Assembly: GCA_945860225.1 (NCBI GenBank)
Contig: CAMAPT010000005.1
Coordinates: 1-64,000, forward strand
DNA from: Chitinophaga pinensis
GTDB lineage: Bacteria > Bacteroidota > Bacteroidia > B-17B0 > Aurantibacillaceae
Length of the DNA: 64,000 nucleotides
Reading direction: 5' to 3'
Under the pieces are notes generated by a model. It did no database searches, was not told where the DNA came from, and saw only the letters and a program-made list of their open reading frames with translations. The first letter of the stretch is position 1; every line of letters begins with the position of its first letter. The position numbers and the translations under genes are program-made. Below, piece by piece: positions 45,293 through 53,929 of this stretch.

Positions 45293-46180
45293 ATGCGGAA
45301 AATGCATAGGATTGATATTTTAAAAACGTATAAACTATTTGTTGGCGGAAAATTCCCACGAACAGAAAGTGGGCGTTATTACCCTTTGAAACTAAAAAAC
45401 AATCGAATAGTCAATATGTGTTTATCCTCTCGTAAGGATTTTAAAAATGCGGTTTCATCAGCGCGTTTAGCTTTTGGGAATTGGAGTTTACGGACTGCTT
45501 TTAACCGCAGTCAAATCTTATACCGTATAGCAGAAATTTTAGAAGGACGTAAAGAACAGTTTATCTCAGAATTAAAACAATTGGGATATTCGGGTGCAAA
45601 AGCAAAACAGGAAGTTGACCAAAGTATTGATCGATTGGTATATTATGCTGGATGGTGCGATAAGTACCAATGCTTATTTAGTTCTGTTAATCCTGTCTCA
45701 TCATCTCATTTAAATATTTCTATATCTGAACCAATGGGTGTTGTAGCTGCGTTGGCTGATGAAAGAACAGCGTTGTTAGGGTTAGTGTCAATCGTGGCTC
45801 CGTGTATTGCAGGTGGTAATACTTGTATTGTCTTGTCCTCTCAAAATAAAGCAACTTGCGCTATTACTTTTGCTGAGGTTATTGCTACTAGCGATGTACC
45901 AGCGGGTGTTGTTAATATATTGACAGGCACCCGAAAAGAATTGCATACTCATTTTTCATCACACATGGATGTGAATGCTTTAATTGTTTGTAATCATGAA
46001 AAAGAGATTAATCAGGCTATTAGAGAACAATCTTCATTAAATCTAAAACGCGTATTTTATTGGCTAAAGGATTGGAGTGATACAAAAGAACAAGGTCCAT
46101 ATTATATTTTAGATTTGCAGGAAGTTAAAACAAGCTGGCATCCTATTGATCAGGTTGGACTTTCAGGTGTCAGTTATTAG
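45293..46180 (+). CDS. Truncated aldehyde dehydrogenase-like protein lacking catalytic residues
   Basis: A 295-residue protein corresponding to the NAD-binding half of an aldehyde dehydrogenase. EPMGVVAALADERTALLGL aligns with the EPWGVVGxxxPWN region. IAGGNTCIVLSSQNKAT aligns with the GNxVVLKPS strand but has no Lys. VPAGVVNILTG is well kept. After residue 235 similarity fades. The ELGGK Glu and the catalytic Cys are absent, and the protein ends before the oligomerisation arm. There is no frameshift that would restore them. It is therefore a pseudoenzyme or a divergent partner subunit of a full ALDH encoded elsewhere. It lies 22 bp after pdxA; ATG 45293 or 45302 is possible. Confidence 0.7.
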   Translation: MRKMHRIDILKTYKLFVGGKFPRTESGRYYPLKLKNNRIVNMCLSSRKDFKNAVSSARLAFGNWSLRTAFNRSQILYRIAEILEGRKEQFISELKQLGYSGAKAKQEVDQSIDRLVYYAGWCDKYQCLFSSVNPVSSSHLNISISEPMGVVAALADERTALLGLVSIVAPCIAGGNTCIVLSSQNKATCAITFAEVIATSDVPAGVVNILTGTRKELHTHFSSHMDVNALIVCNHEKEINQAIREQSSLNLKRVFYWLKDWSDTKEQGPYYILDLQEVKTSWHPIDQVGLSGVSY

Positions 46181-46201
46181 TGCTAGGGAATCTATTAAAC
46201 A

Positions 46202-46230
46202 GTAATGGCCACTATTTAAGTGACCATTAC
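46202..46230. terminator. Bidirectional intrinsic terminator between convergent genes
   Basis: A 12-bp stem with one mismatch (46202-46213 with 46219-46230) and a 5-base loop lies between the ALDH-like gene and the nuclease gene. Confidence 0.6.
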
Positions 46231-46259
46231 ATAATAATTTATAGATTGAGAAAAAGTGA

Positions 46260-46871
46260 TTAGGACTGTTTTCTTGTATTGATTTCATCTCTTATTTTAG
46301 AAGCAAGTTCGTACTGTTCTTCGTCCAAGGCAATCTGTAATAAATTTTTTAGTTCTTCAGTTGATTTTGACTGATATTCACTTTCAGGATTGGAAGGAAC
46401 AGAAACTTCTTCAGTGGGAGAAGGTGTTGTATTTTGGGCAGAAGGCAATGTTTCATCATCCAAAACAATACCTGCTGATTTTAAAATAAACTCGTAAGTA
46501 AAAATAGGACAATTAAAGCGAACAGCTAAGGCAATGGCATCACTGGTTCTAGCATCAATCTCCACTTCTTTAGTTCCATCTGTACAAACTAATTTAGCGT
46601 AAAAAATACCTTCTACCAAGTTATAAATCAATACTTCGGTTACTTCAATAGAAAATGTTTCAGAAAATGCTTTAAACAAATCATGTGTTAAAGGACGCGT
46701 AGGAGTCATTTTTTCTAGTTCAATTGCAATAGCCTGAGCCTCAAATCCTCCAATAATAATTGGTAATCGACGACTTCCCTTACTTTCACCTAAAACGAGT
46801 GCGTACGCACCACTTTGTGTTTGACTGTATGATAACCCAACAATTTCTAACCTTACTTTCTTCATTCCCAT
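46260..46871 (-). CDS. Bifunctional nuclease family (DUF151) protein with C-terminal UVR motif
   Basis: A 203-residue cytoplasmic protein. Residues 1-135 are the BFN/DUF151 domain (VRLEIVGLSYSQTQSGAYAL, LPIIIGGFEAQAIAIELE, then DARTSDAIALAVRFNCPIFT). A Pro/Ser-rich linker follows (about 140-168). The C-terminal LLQIALDEEQYELASKIRDE is a UvrB/UvrC-type UVR helix pair. Members have been described as non-specific nucleases, but a catalytic role for this one is not certain. It is the last gene of an etfB-etfA-nuclease unit with gaps of 42 and 35 bp. Confidence 0.85.
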   Translation of the reverse strand: MGMKKVRLEIVGLSYSQTQSGAYALVLGESKGSRRLPIIIGGFEAQAIAIELEKMTPTRPLTHDLFKAFSETFSIEVTEVLIYNLVEGIFYAKLVCTDGTKEVEIDARTSDAIALAVRFNCPIFTYEFILKSAGIVLDDETLPSAQNTTPSPTEEVSVPSNPESEYQSKSTEELKNLLQIALDEEQYELASKIRDEINTRKQS

Positions 46872-46906
46872 TTTTATGAAACCCTAATATATTAAAAAAG
46901 GTTGAA

Positions 46907-47887
46907 TTAGTTTTGATTTGCTTTGAATTTTTTTACCGCTTCTACTAATTTTGGTACAATCGTGAAAGCATCTCCTACAATGCCATAGTCGGCCGATTTG
47001 AAGAAAGGCGCTTCTTTATCACTATTAATAACCACAATCGTTTTACTTCCATTTACACCAGCTAAATGTTGAATAGCACCTGAAATTCCGATGGCGATAT
47101 ATAAATTAGGACGGATAGCTACCCCAGTTTGTCCAACGTGTTCATGATGTGGTCTCCAATGCATATCAGCAACTGGTCGAGAACATGCCGTTGTGGCTTT
47201 TAATTCTTTTGCTAATTCCTCAACCATTCCCCAATTTTCAGGACCTTTTAAGCCTCTTCCTGCAGAAACCACTAATTCAGCTTCCGGTAAAGGCATCATA
47301 CCTCCTACATCAGTTGATTTTTTTTCTTTGATAACAATTTTAGAATTCACTGTGCTTAAATTAACCGAAAAATCAATGATAGAGGCTTGATTTTCTCCTA
47401 ATTTAACTGGAAATGAATTTGGTAATAAAGAAATGATTTTGATATCACTGTTAATAGAATAAGCCGCAGTTGCTTTCCCTGAAAATACATTTTTTGTAAC
47501 TTCTAATGATTCTCCGTTAACAATCGGATAATCTACTGCACCTGCTACTAATCCTGCTTTTAAGCGTGCCGATAAACGAGGGGCTACTGCTTTACCTGTG
47601 ATGTCGAATGAAAAAATGACAATTTTTGCTCCTTCTGATTTAGCAGCTTCTTCTACCGTGGCAGAAATTAACATACTATCAAGGGTAACTAAAGCCTCAT
47701 TTTTAACAGATAAAATCTTTTTAGCGCCTGCTTTTCCAATTTCATCTAATTGAGCTGAATCAGCATTAATGGCTAAAGCTGTTACAGTTGAATTTGTTAA
47801 TTCAGCTATTTTAGATGCGTAGTTTACTGCCTCTAAGGATGCTTTTTTTACTTTTCCTTTATTAATCTCTGTATATACTAATATCAT
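46907..47887 (-). CDS. etfA: Electron transfer flavoprotein, alpha subunit
   Basis: A 326-residue FAD-binding subunit. The N-terminal adenine-nucleotide-hydrolase-like domain is followed by the highly conserved C-terminal FAD domain: VSAGRGLKGPENWGMVEELA, then CSRPVADMHWRPHHEHVGQTG and GISGAIQHLAGVNGSKTIVV. ETF collects electrons from acyl-CoA and other dehydrogenases and passes them to the quinone pool through ETF-quinone oxidoreductase. It lies 42 bp after etfB in the same operon. Confidence 0.95.
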   Translation of the reverse strand: MILVYTEINKGKVKKASLEAVNYASKIAELTNSTVTALAINADSAQLDEIGKAGAKKILSVKNEALVTLDSMLISATVEEAAKSEGAKIVIFSFDITGKAVAPRLSARLKAGLVAGAVDYPIVNGESLEVTKNVFSGKATAAYSINSDIKIISLLPNSFPVKLGENQASIIDFSVNLSTVNSKIVIKEKKSTDVGGMMPLPEAELVVSAGRGLKGPENWGMVEELAKELKATTACSRPVADMHWRPHHEHVGQTGVAIRPNLYIAIGISGAIQHLAGVNGSKTIVVINSDKEAPFFKSADYGIVGDAFTIVPKLVEAVKKFKANQN

Positions 47888-47929
47888 TGTTCAGGATTTG
47901 TTAATGTTTATGGCACTTAGGTTTACTAA

Positions 47930-48673
47930 TTAAATAACTTTTGCTTCCGTATGTAATAAGTTAACTAATTCATCAATTTGATTTTCATCAAGCATTTTAC
48001 ACGTTGTTCTGCCTGGAGATAATTTATATGATTTGATGTGAGTTAATGATGATGAATCATTGGCAGAAACAACTGTTAATGGTTTTGTGCGAGCACTCAT
48101 AATACCCTTCATGTTTGGAATACGTTGTTCTGCCATTCCTTTTGAACATGAAACCACTAAAGGTAATTCGCATTCAACAATTTGGGTTCCGCCATCTACA
48201 TCATGTTCGGCAGTTGCACAATTGCCATTTAAGTCAAATTTGGTAGCTAATGAAACAAACGGTAAATCCATAAATCCGGCAATCATTCCTCCAACAGATG
48301 ACCCATTATAATTAATGGTTTCTTTTCCTGTCATGATTAAATCATATTGATTTTCTGATGCATATTTAGCAATTTGTTCAGCAACAAAGTATGCATCAGG
48401 TCCTTCAGCGTCAATACGAACTCCATCATCAGCTCCTAAAGCGAACCCTTTTCTAATGGTCGCATCACTATCTGATAATCCTACATGAATCAATGTTACT
48501 TTTTCTGCTTTTCCCGCTTCTTTTAATTCAAGTGCCCTAACGAGCGCATACCATTCATCGTATGGATTAATGATAAATTGAACACCAGCGGTATTAAATG
48601 CGGTGTCGCCATTCGTAAATGCTATCTTGGTAGTTGTATCAGGAACGTTGCTAATAGGAACTAGTATTTTCAT
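47930..48673 (-). CDS. etfB: Electron transfer flavoprotein, beta subunit
   Basis: A 247-residue subunit that binds AMP structurally and forms the ETF heterodimer with EtfA. Family segments are visible: KILVPISNVPDTTTKIAF, then NPYDEWYALVRALELKEAGK and MTGKETINYNGSSVGGMIAG. Length is normal. It is the first gene of the etfB-etfA-nuclease operon. A well-matched Bacteroidota promoter lies 24-52 bp upstream, and the divergent gene is pdhB. Confidence 0.95.
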   Translation of the reverse strand: MKILVPISNVPDTTTKIAFTNGDTAFNTAGVQFIINPYDEWYALVRALELKEAGKAEKVTLIHVGLSDSDATIRKGFALGADDGVRIDAEGPDAYFVAEQIAKYASENQYDLIMTGKETINYNGSSVGGMIAGFMDLPFVSLATKFDLNGNCATAEHDVDGGTQIVECELPLVVSCSKGMAEQRIPNMKGIMSARTKPLTVVSANDSSSLTHIKSYKLSPGRTTCKMLDENQIDELVNLLHTEAKVI

Positions 48674-48696
48674 TTTAATTTTTTTTAAAAGGTTGG

Positions 48697-48725
48697 CAAA
48701 TTTACAAAATAAGACTGTAATTCAA
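48697..48725 (-). promoter_or_regulatory. Promoter of the etfB-etfA-nuclease operon
   Basis: On the minus strand, TTG (48725-48723), an 18-bp spacer and TAAATTTG (48704-48697) match the Bacteroidota consensus. The predicted transcript start is about 15 bp before the etfB ATG. Confidence 0.6.
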
Positions 48726-48877
48726 TAAAATAAACAGTCAAAAATCGATATTGTTTTTGAAAATACTACAGTCTTTTTATGGTTTTTTGTAAGATATATT
48801 TTTTGGAGTAAGCTTTGAAAAAAGAGGAGATTAAAGTATATTTTTTCATACTATTTTTAATTAAATCGGTTTTTGTT

Positions 48878-48885
48878 TACATTTG
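48878..48885 (+). promoter_or_regulatory. -7 box upstream of pdhB
   Basis: TACATTTG is a perfect TAnnTTTG match 20 bp before the pdhB ATG. No good -33 TTG is seen in the T-rich sequence upstream. Confidence 0.4.
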
Positions 48886-48905
48886 AAGCATACATAATTA
48901 ATGAT

Positions 48906-49889
48906 ATGAGAACAATAGAATTTAGGGAAGCTTTAAGGGAAGCAATGAACGAAGAAATGCGTCGCGACGAATCCATTTTTTTGATGGGAGAAGAAGTGGC
49001 TGAATACAATGGGGCTTATAAGGTAAGTAAAGGAATGTTAGCTGAATTTGGGCCAAAGAGAATCATCGATACTCCTATTGCAGAGCTTGGATTTGCCGGT
49101 ATTGGTGTTGGAGCAGCGGTAAATGGTTTGCGACCTATTGTTGAATTTATGACCTTTAATTTTTCATTAGTAGCTATTGATCAGGTGATTAATGCAGCCG
49201 CTAAATTTTTAAGTATGAGTGGCGGACAGTACAATTGTCCAATTGTATTTAGAGGCCCAACAGCTAGTGCGGGTATGTTGAGTTCACAACATTCTCAGGC
49301 TTTTGAAAATTGGTTTGCAAATTGTCCTGGATTAAAAGTTATTGTGCCTTCGAATGGTTACGATGCGAAAGGATTATTAAAATCAGCTATTCGTGATAAC
49401 GATCCAGTAATTTTTATGGAAAGTGAACAAATGTATGGCGATAAATGTGAAGTTCCAGATGGAGAGTATATTATTCCTATTGGTTTAGCAGATATCAAAA
49501 AGGAAGGAAAGGATGTTACCATTGTTTCTTTTGGTAAAATTATGAAAGTGGCTTTAGCTGCTGCCGCTGAGTTAGAGAAAGAAGGAATCAATGCTGAGGT
49601 TATTGATTTAAGAACTGTGCGACCGATAGATTATCAAACAATTATATCGTCAGTTAAAAAAACAAACCGTTTAGTTATTGTAGAAGAGGCTTGGCCCTTG
49701 GCAAGTATTTCAAGCGAAATTACATTTAGGGTGCAAAAAGATGCGTTTGATTATTTAGACGCGCCTATTCGTCGTATAACTGCGGCAGATGTACCATTGC
49801 CTTATGCTCCAACATTAATTGAAGCGTCTTTACCAAGTGTTGTGAAAACAGTTAAAGCTGTTAAAGATGTGTTGTATCAAAAAGCATAA
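48906..49889 (+). CDS. pdhB: Pyruvate dehydrogenase E1 component, beta subunit
   Basis: A 327-residue protein from the ATG at 48906 (MRTIEFREALREAMNEEM). An upstream in-frame TTG at 48873 is rejected because it would precede the -7 box. It is the transketolase-like beta half of a heterotetrameric E1: FLMGEEVAEYNGAYKVSKG, then TPIAELGFAGIGVGAA with the TPP-activating Glu and IVFRGPTASAGMLSSQHSQ. The best fit is pyruvate dehydrogenase E1 beta, which with PdhA decarboxylates pyruvate. pdhA and the E2/E3 genes are not in the window. A 15-bp-stem terminator follows. Confidence 0.92.
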   Translation: MRTIEFREALREAMNEEMRRDESIFLMGEEVAEYNGAYKVSKGMLAEFGPKRIIDTPIAELGFAGIGVGAAVNGLRPIVEFMTFNFSLVAIDQVINAAAKFLSMSGGQYNCPIVFRGPTASAGMLSSQHSQAFENWFANCPGLKVIVPSNGYDAKGLLKSAIRDNDPVIFMESEQMYGDKCEVPDGEYIIPIGLADIKKEGKDVTIVSFGKIMKVALAAAAELEKEGINAEVIDLRTVRPIDYQTIISSVKKTNRLVIVEEAWPLASISSEITFRVQKDAFDYLDAPIRRITAADVPLPYAPTLIEASLPSVVKTVKAVKDVLYQKA

Positions 49890-49910
49890 ATAAATAAAAT
49901 TATATAAATA

Positions 49911-49944
49911 AAATAGGCTGTCTCATTTTTGAGACAGCCTATTT
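49911..49944. terminator. Bidirectional intrinsic terminator, GGCTGTC/GACAGCC type
   Basis: A perfect 15-bp stem (49911-49925 with 49930-49944) and a TTTT loop lie between convergent pdhB and clpP. The core sequence matches the terminator at 15424. Confidence 0.85.
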
Positions 49945-49977
49945 TGTTAAGTGACTATTTGATTTACGCTTGTAAGA

Positions 49978-50658
49978 TTATTTTTTCTCTAATACTTCAT
50001 CAATCATACCATAATCTTTCGCTTCTTGTGCCGTCATCCAGTAATCTCTATCGCTATCAGCCCATACTTTTTCATACGTTTGACCGCTATGCGTTGCAAT
50101 AATGTCGTATAATTCCTTTTTTAATTTTTGGATTTCACGAGCTGTAATTTCGATATCAGATGCTTGTCCTTCTGCTCCACCCAAAGGTTGGTGTATCATC
50201 ACACGAGCATGTTTTAAAGCGGTGCGTTTGCCTTTTGTTCCGGCACATTGTAAAACAGCTCCCATACTTGCAGCCATACCTGTACAGATGGTAGCAACAT
50301 CTGGTTTAATAATTTGCATGGTATCATAAATTCCTAATCCTGCATAAACAGATCCTCCAGGAGAATTTAGATAAATTTGAATGTCTTTCTTTGAATCAAC
50401 TGATTCTAAGAACAATAATTGAGCTTGAACAATATTTGCAACTTGATCATTGATACCAGTTCCTAAGAAAATAATTCTATCCATCATTAAACGAGAGAAA
50501 ACATCCAAAACGGACACATTTAATTGTCTTTCCTCGATAATATTTGGAGTTAAGTTTCGGATACCAGGAGCAATGGCAGATACGTAGCCGTCATATGTTA
50601 AGCTGCTGATGCCAACATGTTTTGTGGCATATTTTTTAAATTCGTTTTGATCAAACAT
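49978..50658 (-). CDS. clpP: ATP-dependent Clp protease proteolytic subunit
   Basis: A 226-residue serine protease. The catalytic triad is Ser131 in GMAASMGA, His156 in VMIHQPLGG and Asp205 in DSDRDYWM. The handle-region sequence [15 protein letters not shown] is standard. ClpP forms a tetradecameric chamber that degrades proteins delivered by ClpX or other AAA+ unfoldases. clpX is not adjacent in this window. The extra 30 residues at the N-terminus (with [13 protein letters not shown]) are common in Bacteroidota. A strong promoter match lies directly upstream. Confidence 0.95.
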   Translation of the reverse strand: MFDQNEFKKYATKHVGISSLTYDGYVSAIAPGIRNLTPNIIEERQLNVSVLDVFSRLMMDRIIFLGTGINDQVANIVQAQLLFLESVDSKKDIQIYLNSPGGSVYAGLGIYDTMQIIKPDVATICTGMAASMGAVLQCAGTKGKRTALKHARVMIHQPLGGAEGQASDIEITAREIQKLKKELYDIIATHSGQTYEKVWADSDRDYWMTAQEAKDYGMIDEVLEKK

Positions 50659-50683
50659 AATTTAGGTGTTTTTAGTTGTTAGA

Positions 50684-50714
50684 CAAATGTAGTTGTTGGA
50701 TTTTGTAAAGCAAA
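50684..50714 (-). promoter_or_regulatory. Promoter of clpP
   Basis: On the minus strand, TTTG (50714-50711), a 19-bp spacer and TACATTTG (50691-50684) are a perfect match to the Bacteroidota primary promoter. The -7 box ends 25 bp before the clpP ATG. Confidence 0.65.
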
Positions 50715-50848
50715 TTATAAAAGCCAAAAAGTTGTTAACGCTGAAACGTCAGTAAACGCTTTGTCTTGGAGGGTGTATCTTATCTATAATGTGCTCAATT
50801 TTAGGCGTCTCATATTTCTGAAAAATCACTTTCTTTGTATAAAAAACA

Positions 50849-52474
50849 TTGAAAAATATTTTTGTATGTATATTGATGTTATTGTTGGCAGTTCGCTGCG
50901 CACAAATAACTCCATTAACGGGTGGGCAGAAAGATACAACTCCTCCAAAGCCCCTTTACTTTTCACAGCCAAATGCTTCAATAAATTTTAAAGAAAAATT
51001 TATTGAAATAGAATTTGATGAATTCATTTCATTAAAAGATGTGGCTAATCAGTTGATAGTAACACCGCAGATAAAACAAATTCCTACAATTCAATTGCAT
51101 GGAAAAAAACTCAGAATTGAATTTAATGATACATTGGCCAGTAATACGACTTATAAGTTAGCATTTGGCAATTCTATTTCTGATTTAAATGAATCAAACG
51201 TATTACGAAATTTTGAATATGTTTTTTCCACCGGAACTGTTTTGGATAGTTTGACGATCAATGGACAAATACTTAATTCAACAAATAAAAAACCTGTTTC
51301 TCAAGTATCGATAGGATTATATGATATCCATGCGAATGATAGTATTGTGTATAAAAATAAACCATTATATGTTTCCACAACCAACGAAGATGGGAAATTC
51401 ACATTCGGGTATTTACCAAACAAAACATTTAAAATAGTCGGTATAAAAGACGATAATCATAATTGGTTATATGATGGGTCGGAAGAGCAAATTGCTTTTT
51501 CTAATACACCTATTAATCCGATAAATTCACCAAGTGTTGGACTTACATTATTTAGCGAACTTCCAAACAAATTATTCGTTAAAAAATCATTTTCTTCAGA
51601 ATATGGAAAAGCATTAATTATTTACAATCGGCCCACTTCTGCCATTAAATCTTTGAAAGGACAAGGAGTGATTGATTATCTGCAAAATAAAAGGAAAGAT
51701 TCATTGAATATATTTTATGATAAGAAGTTTGATACTTTAAAAGTCGTTGTTCAATATGAGTCACACGCAGCTGATACATTGATGGTTCGTATTCCTTCAG
51801 AAAGTTTTTTTGTAGATCAGTTTAAACGTAAAAAAATAACCTACAATTTAAAACCCGATTTTGGAAAGATTGTTCCTTTTTTTGACAAACCGGGCTTTGC
51901 ATTAAATATGCCAATTCCGTCCTCGAAAATTAATTATAGTAAGATGTATTTATTTGAACAACATGATACGATAGTAACAAAAATACCTTTTACAATTTTA
52001 TCTGATAAAAATTTAACGACAGCATTTAAAATAAATACTGTTTTAAAACCAGAAACAAATTACACACTATCTATAGGAGCTTTTGCCTTGTTGGATGATG
52101 ATCAACGAGCGAATGACTCTATTGCATTTTCTTTTAAAACTAATACTAGTGATGATTATGCAAAGTTGAATATGAAATTATTATTCCCAAAAAAAGAACA
52201 CTATATCGTGATGTTGTTTAATGATAAAGATCAATTAGTTAATGAAAAAACGATAACATTTTCTTTGACATCTACATCTGAAAAAAGTATTCAATACGAA
52301 CATTTAATTCCTGGTTCTTATTTTGTTAGAGTTATTGAAGATGCCAATAAAAATGGGGTTTTCGACACAGGAGATTACTTTTTACAAAAACAACCTGAAT
52401 GTATTTATATTCGTTCTGCTCCTATTCAATTGATGGCTGGTTGGGAAATAGAAACTGAATGGTTGGTTGAATAA
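50849..52474 (+). CDS. Lipoprotein with N-terminal Ig-like (Big_5/SbsA-type) domain
   Basis: A 541-residue lipoprotein with a TTG start (50849), the only in-frame start that yields the signal peptide MKNIFVCILMLLLAVRC. The cysteine of AVRC (residue 17) is the likely lipidated residue. The mature N-terminus CAQITPLTGGQKDTTPPKPL is characteristic of Bacteroidota Ig-like domain lipoproteins. An Ig-like domain covers about residues 30-130 (IEIEFDEFISLKDVANQLIV), followed by further beta-sandwich repeats (TINGQI, NEDGKFTFGYLP). A role at the outer membrane is likely; the ligand is unknown. It is divergent from clpP. Confidence 0.78.
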   Translation: MKNIFVCILMLLLAVRCAQITPLTGGQKDTTPPKPLYFSQPNASINFKEKFIEIEFDEFISLKDVANQLIVTPQIKQIPTIQLHGKKLRIEFNDTLASNTTYKLAFGNSISDLNESNVLRNFEYVFSTGTVLDSLTINGQILNSTNKKPVSQVSIGLYDIHANDSIVYKNKPLYVSTTNEDGKFTFGYLPNKTFKIVGIKDDNHNWLYDGSEEQIAFSNTPINPINSPSVGLTLFSELPNKLFVKKSFSSEYGKALIIYNRPTSAIKSLKGQGVIDYLQNKRKDSLNIFYDKKFDTLKVVVQYESHAADTLMVRIPSESFFVDQFKRKKITYNLKPDFGKIVPFFDKPGFALNMPIPSSKINYSKMYLFEQHDTIVTKIPFTILSDKNLTTAFKINTVLKPETNYTLSIGAFALLDDDQRANDSIAFSFKTNTSDDYAKLNMKLLFPKKEHYIVMLFNDKDQLVNEKTITFSLTSTSEKSIQYEHLIPGSYFVRVIEDANKNGVFDTGDYFLQKQPECIYIRSAPIQLMAGWEIETEWLVE

Positions 52475-52778
52475 TTTTGTTTAAACATATTTAGTTTGAT
52501 GAATGAATGTTTTTCTGCTTTAATAAAAAGCATACTTCAAAAAAACAGTTCCATTGTATGCATTATTATTTTTTTCTATGATATACTAGTGATTCTTTGA
52601 AACGCCCGTCGAATAAGGCTTTTAGGGTATGACATACTTGACTCTTAGAGTGTTTTAATGAGCGTAAAAACATAAATGGTTTTAACATTTTTCTGTTGAT
52701 AAAATAACTACTTGAAAACTAATTAGCGTTGATAAATTTATTTACTTCGTGTAAACAAAAATCTTAAAACTAAAAACC
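52475..52778. other. Long AT-rich intergenic leader before the histone-like gene
   Basis: About 300 bp with no supported ORF or RNA gene. TTG (52712-52714), an 18-bp spacer and TAAATTTA (52733-52740) is a near-match to the Bacteroidota promoter and would start a short leader for the histone-like gene. No terminator is evident after the preceding lipoprotein gene. Confidence 0.4.
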
Positions 52779-53084
52779 ATGGCAACAACTAAAAAAGCAG
52801 CGGCTCCTAAAAAAGCAGCGGCTCCTAAGAAAGCAGCAGCTCCTAAGAAAGCAGCAGCTCCTAAGAAAGCAGCAGCTCCTAAGAAAGCAGCGGCTCCTAA
52901 GAAAGCAGCAGCTCCTAAAAAGGCAGCGGCTCCTAAGAAAGCAGCGGCTCCTAAAAAGGTAGCAGCTAAGAAAGCAGCTGTTAAAAAAGTAGCAGCCCCT
53001 AAAAAAGCAGCACCTAAGAAAGCAGCGGCTCCTAAGAAAGCAGCAGCTCCTAAAAAGGCAGCAGCTCCTAAGAAAAAGTCTTAA
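52779..53084 (+). CDS. Histone H1-like Lys/Ala/Pro-repeat DNA-binding protein
   Basis: A 101-residue, extremely basic protein made almost only of Lys, Ala and Pro. After MATTKK come nine perfect AAAPKK hexapeptides, a variant stretch (VAAKKAAVKKVAAPKKAAPKK), three more AAAPKK units and KKS. The composition resembles the C-terminal tail of histone H1 and bacterial H1-like proteins, which bind DNA non-specifically and condense it. A nucleoid role is inferred from this. The absence of hydrophobic residues rules out a folded globular core. The gene is monocistronic with two tandem terminators, which suggests strong transcription that must be contained. Confidence 0.8.
   Translation: MATTKKAAAPKKAAAPKKAAAPKKAAAPKKAAAPKKAAAPKKAAAPKKAAAPKKAAAPKKVAAKKAAVKKVAAPKKAAPKKAAAPKKAAAPKKAAAPKKKS
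52797..53079 (+). repeat. 18-bp coding tandem repeat (AAAPKK units)
   Basis: About nine head-to-tail copies plus three later copies of an 18-bp unit of the type GCAGCGGCTCCTAAGAAA, with only synonymous changes (GCA/GCG, AAA/AAG). In-frame copy-number change by recombination or slippage would alter protein length without breaking the gene. Confidence 0.85.
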
Positions 53085-53090
53085 TTTAAT

Positions 53091-53112
53091 CCCCGCATTA
53101 GCGGGGTTTTTT
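53091..53112 (+). terminator. First terminator of the histone-like gene
   Basis: CCCCGC (53091-53096) and GCGGGG (53101-53106) with an ATTA loop and six T form a compact GC-rich intrinsic terminator 7 bp after the stop codon. Confidence 0.85.
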
Positions 53113-53134
53113 ATTTTAAAAACATAATTATTTT

Positions 53135-53161
53135 AAAATGCCACGATAAGGTGGCATTTTT
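53135..53161 (+). terminator. Second tandem terminator of the histone-like gene
   Basis: A perfect 10-bp stem (53135-53144 with 53151-53160), a 6-base loop and a T-rich end lie about 23 bp after the first terminator. Confidence 0.7.
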
Positions 53162-53345
53162 ATTTTCAAGAAATCGTTACTTACCAAAATGCAAACATGA
53201 TGAAGATTAGAATAAAATTTTAAGGCTTTTTATAAATCTAATCAATTCAAATAAATACAATTTTAAAAAATCAAATGAGGTTATAATTAAATTTTATTTT
53301 TAGTATTCTTAATGTAGTTTTGGATGAATTAAATCAATTAAGGTT

Positions 53346-53924
53346 ATGAAATTATTCGTTATGAGCCATTTGGTAGATGTAAAGCAACGCATTTGCTATT
53401 CAAAAAATATAATATTAGTGTTGTCAATGTTATTACTTTCATTAGCTATAGCATCTTGTTCTGATAATGAAAAAGAACAAACTATTGAAGTGCCAGCCGG
53501 AATGGTAGTTTGTGATTTAAGTAAATTTGGAAAGCAATTTTCTATTTTTATACCAGATACCTCCAACTCTAAGTTGGAGATAGTTGAGCAAAGTTGGGGA
53601 GCATTAGAAATAAAAGTAGGAAAAGAGTTTCATATCTCTGTTACTGAAGATCCGGGCGATATTGAATTGCGTAAAAGTGATATCAAGTCAAATGATGTGA
53701 ATGTTTTTAAATCTTATTTGACAGAAGAGCCTTTGTGTATTTTGTGGGAAAGTCAAATTATTAAACCTGAATACCATTTTTATGCTATAAAAAATAATGG
53801 AGAAACTTCTTATGTATTTGAAGATGTAGTTCCTTTAGACGGAAATCCATTGAGTAAAGAAGCCATACAAAAAATGGTATTTTCTGCTAAAAATATTATT
53901 GAAAATAAAAAACGCCATAACTAG
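53346..53924 (+). CDS. Small lipoprotein of unknown function
   Basis: A 192-residue protein. After a short polar N-terminus, a hydrophobic segment and lipobox (IILVLSMLLLSLAIASC) place the lipidated Cys near residue 38. A start at the later ATG (53361) would shorten the leader. The mature part is acidic with scattered beta-strands (MVVCDLSKFGKQFSIFIPDT) and has no known domain. alkB begins 5 bp downstream, so the two genes are probably cotranscribed without an obvious functional link. Confidence 0.65.
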   Translation: MKLFVMSHLVDVKQRICYSKNIILVLSMLLLSLAIASCSDNEKEQTIEVPAGMVVCDLSKFGKQFSIFIPDTSNSKLEIVEQSWGALEIKVGKEFHISVTEDPGDIELRKSDIKSNDVNVFKSYLTEEPLCILWESQIIKPEYHFYAIKNNGETSYVFEDVVPLDGNPLSKEAIQKMVFSAKNIIENKKRHN

Positions 53925-53929
53925 GTTGC

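Noticed and set aside
52797-53079. Tandem repeats considered as a CRISPR array
   Set aside because: Units are contiguous 18-bp coding repeats without spacers, encoding AAAPKK.
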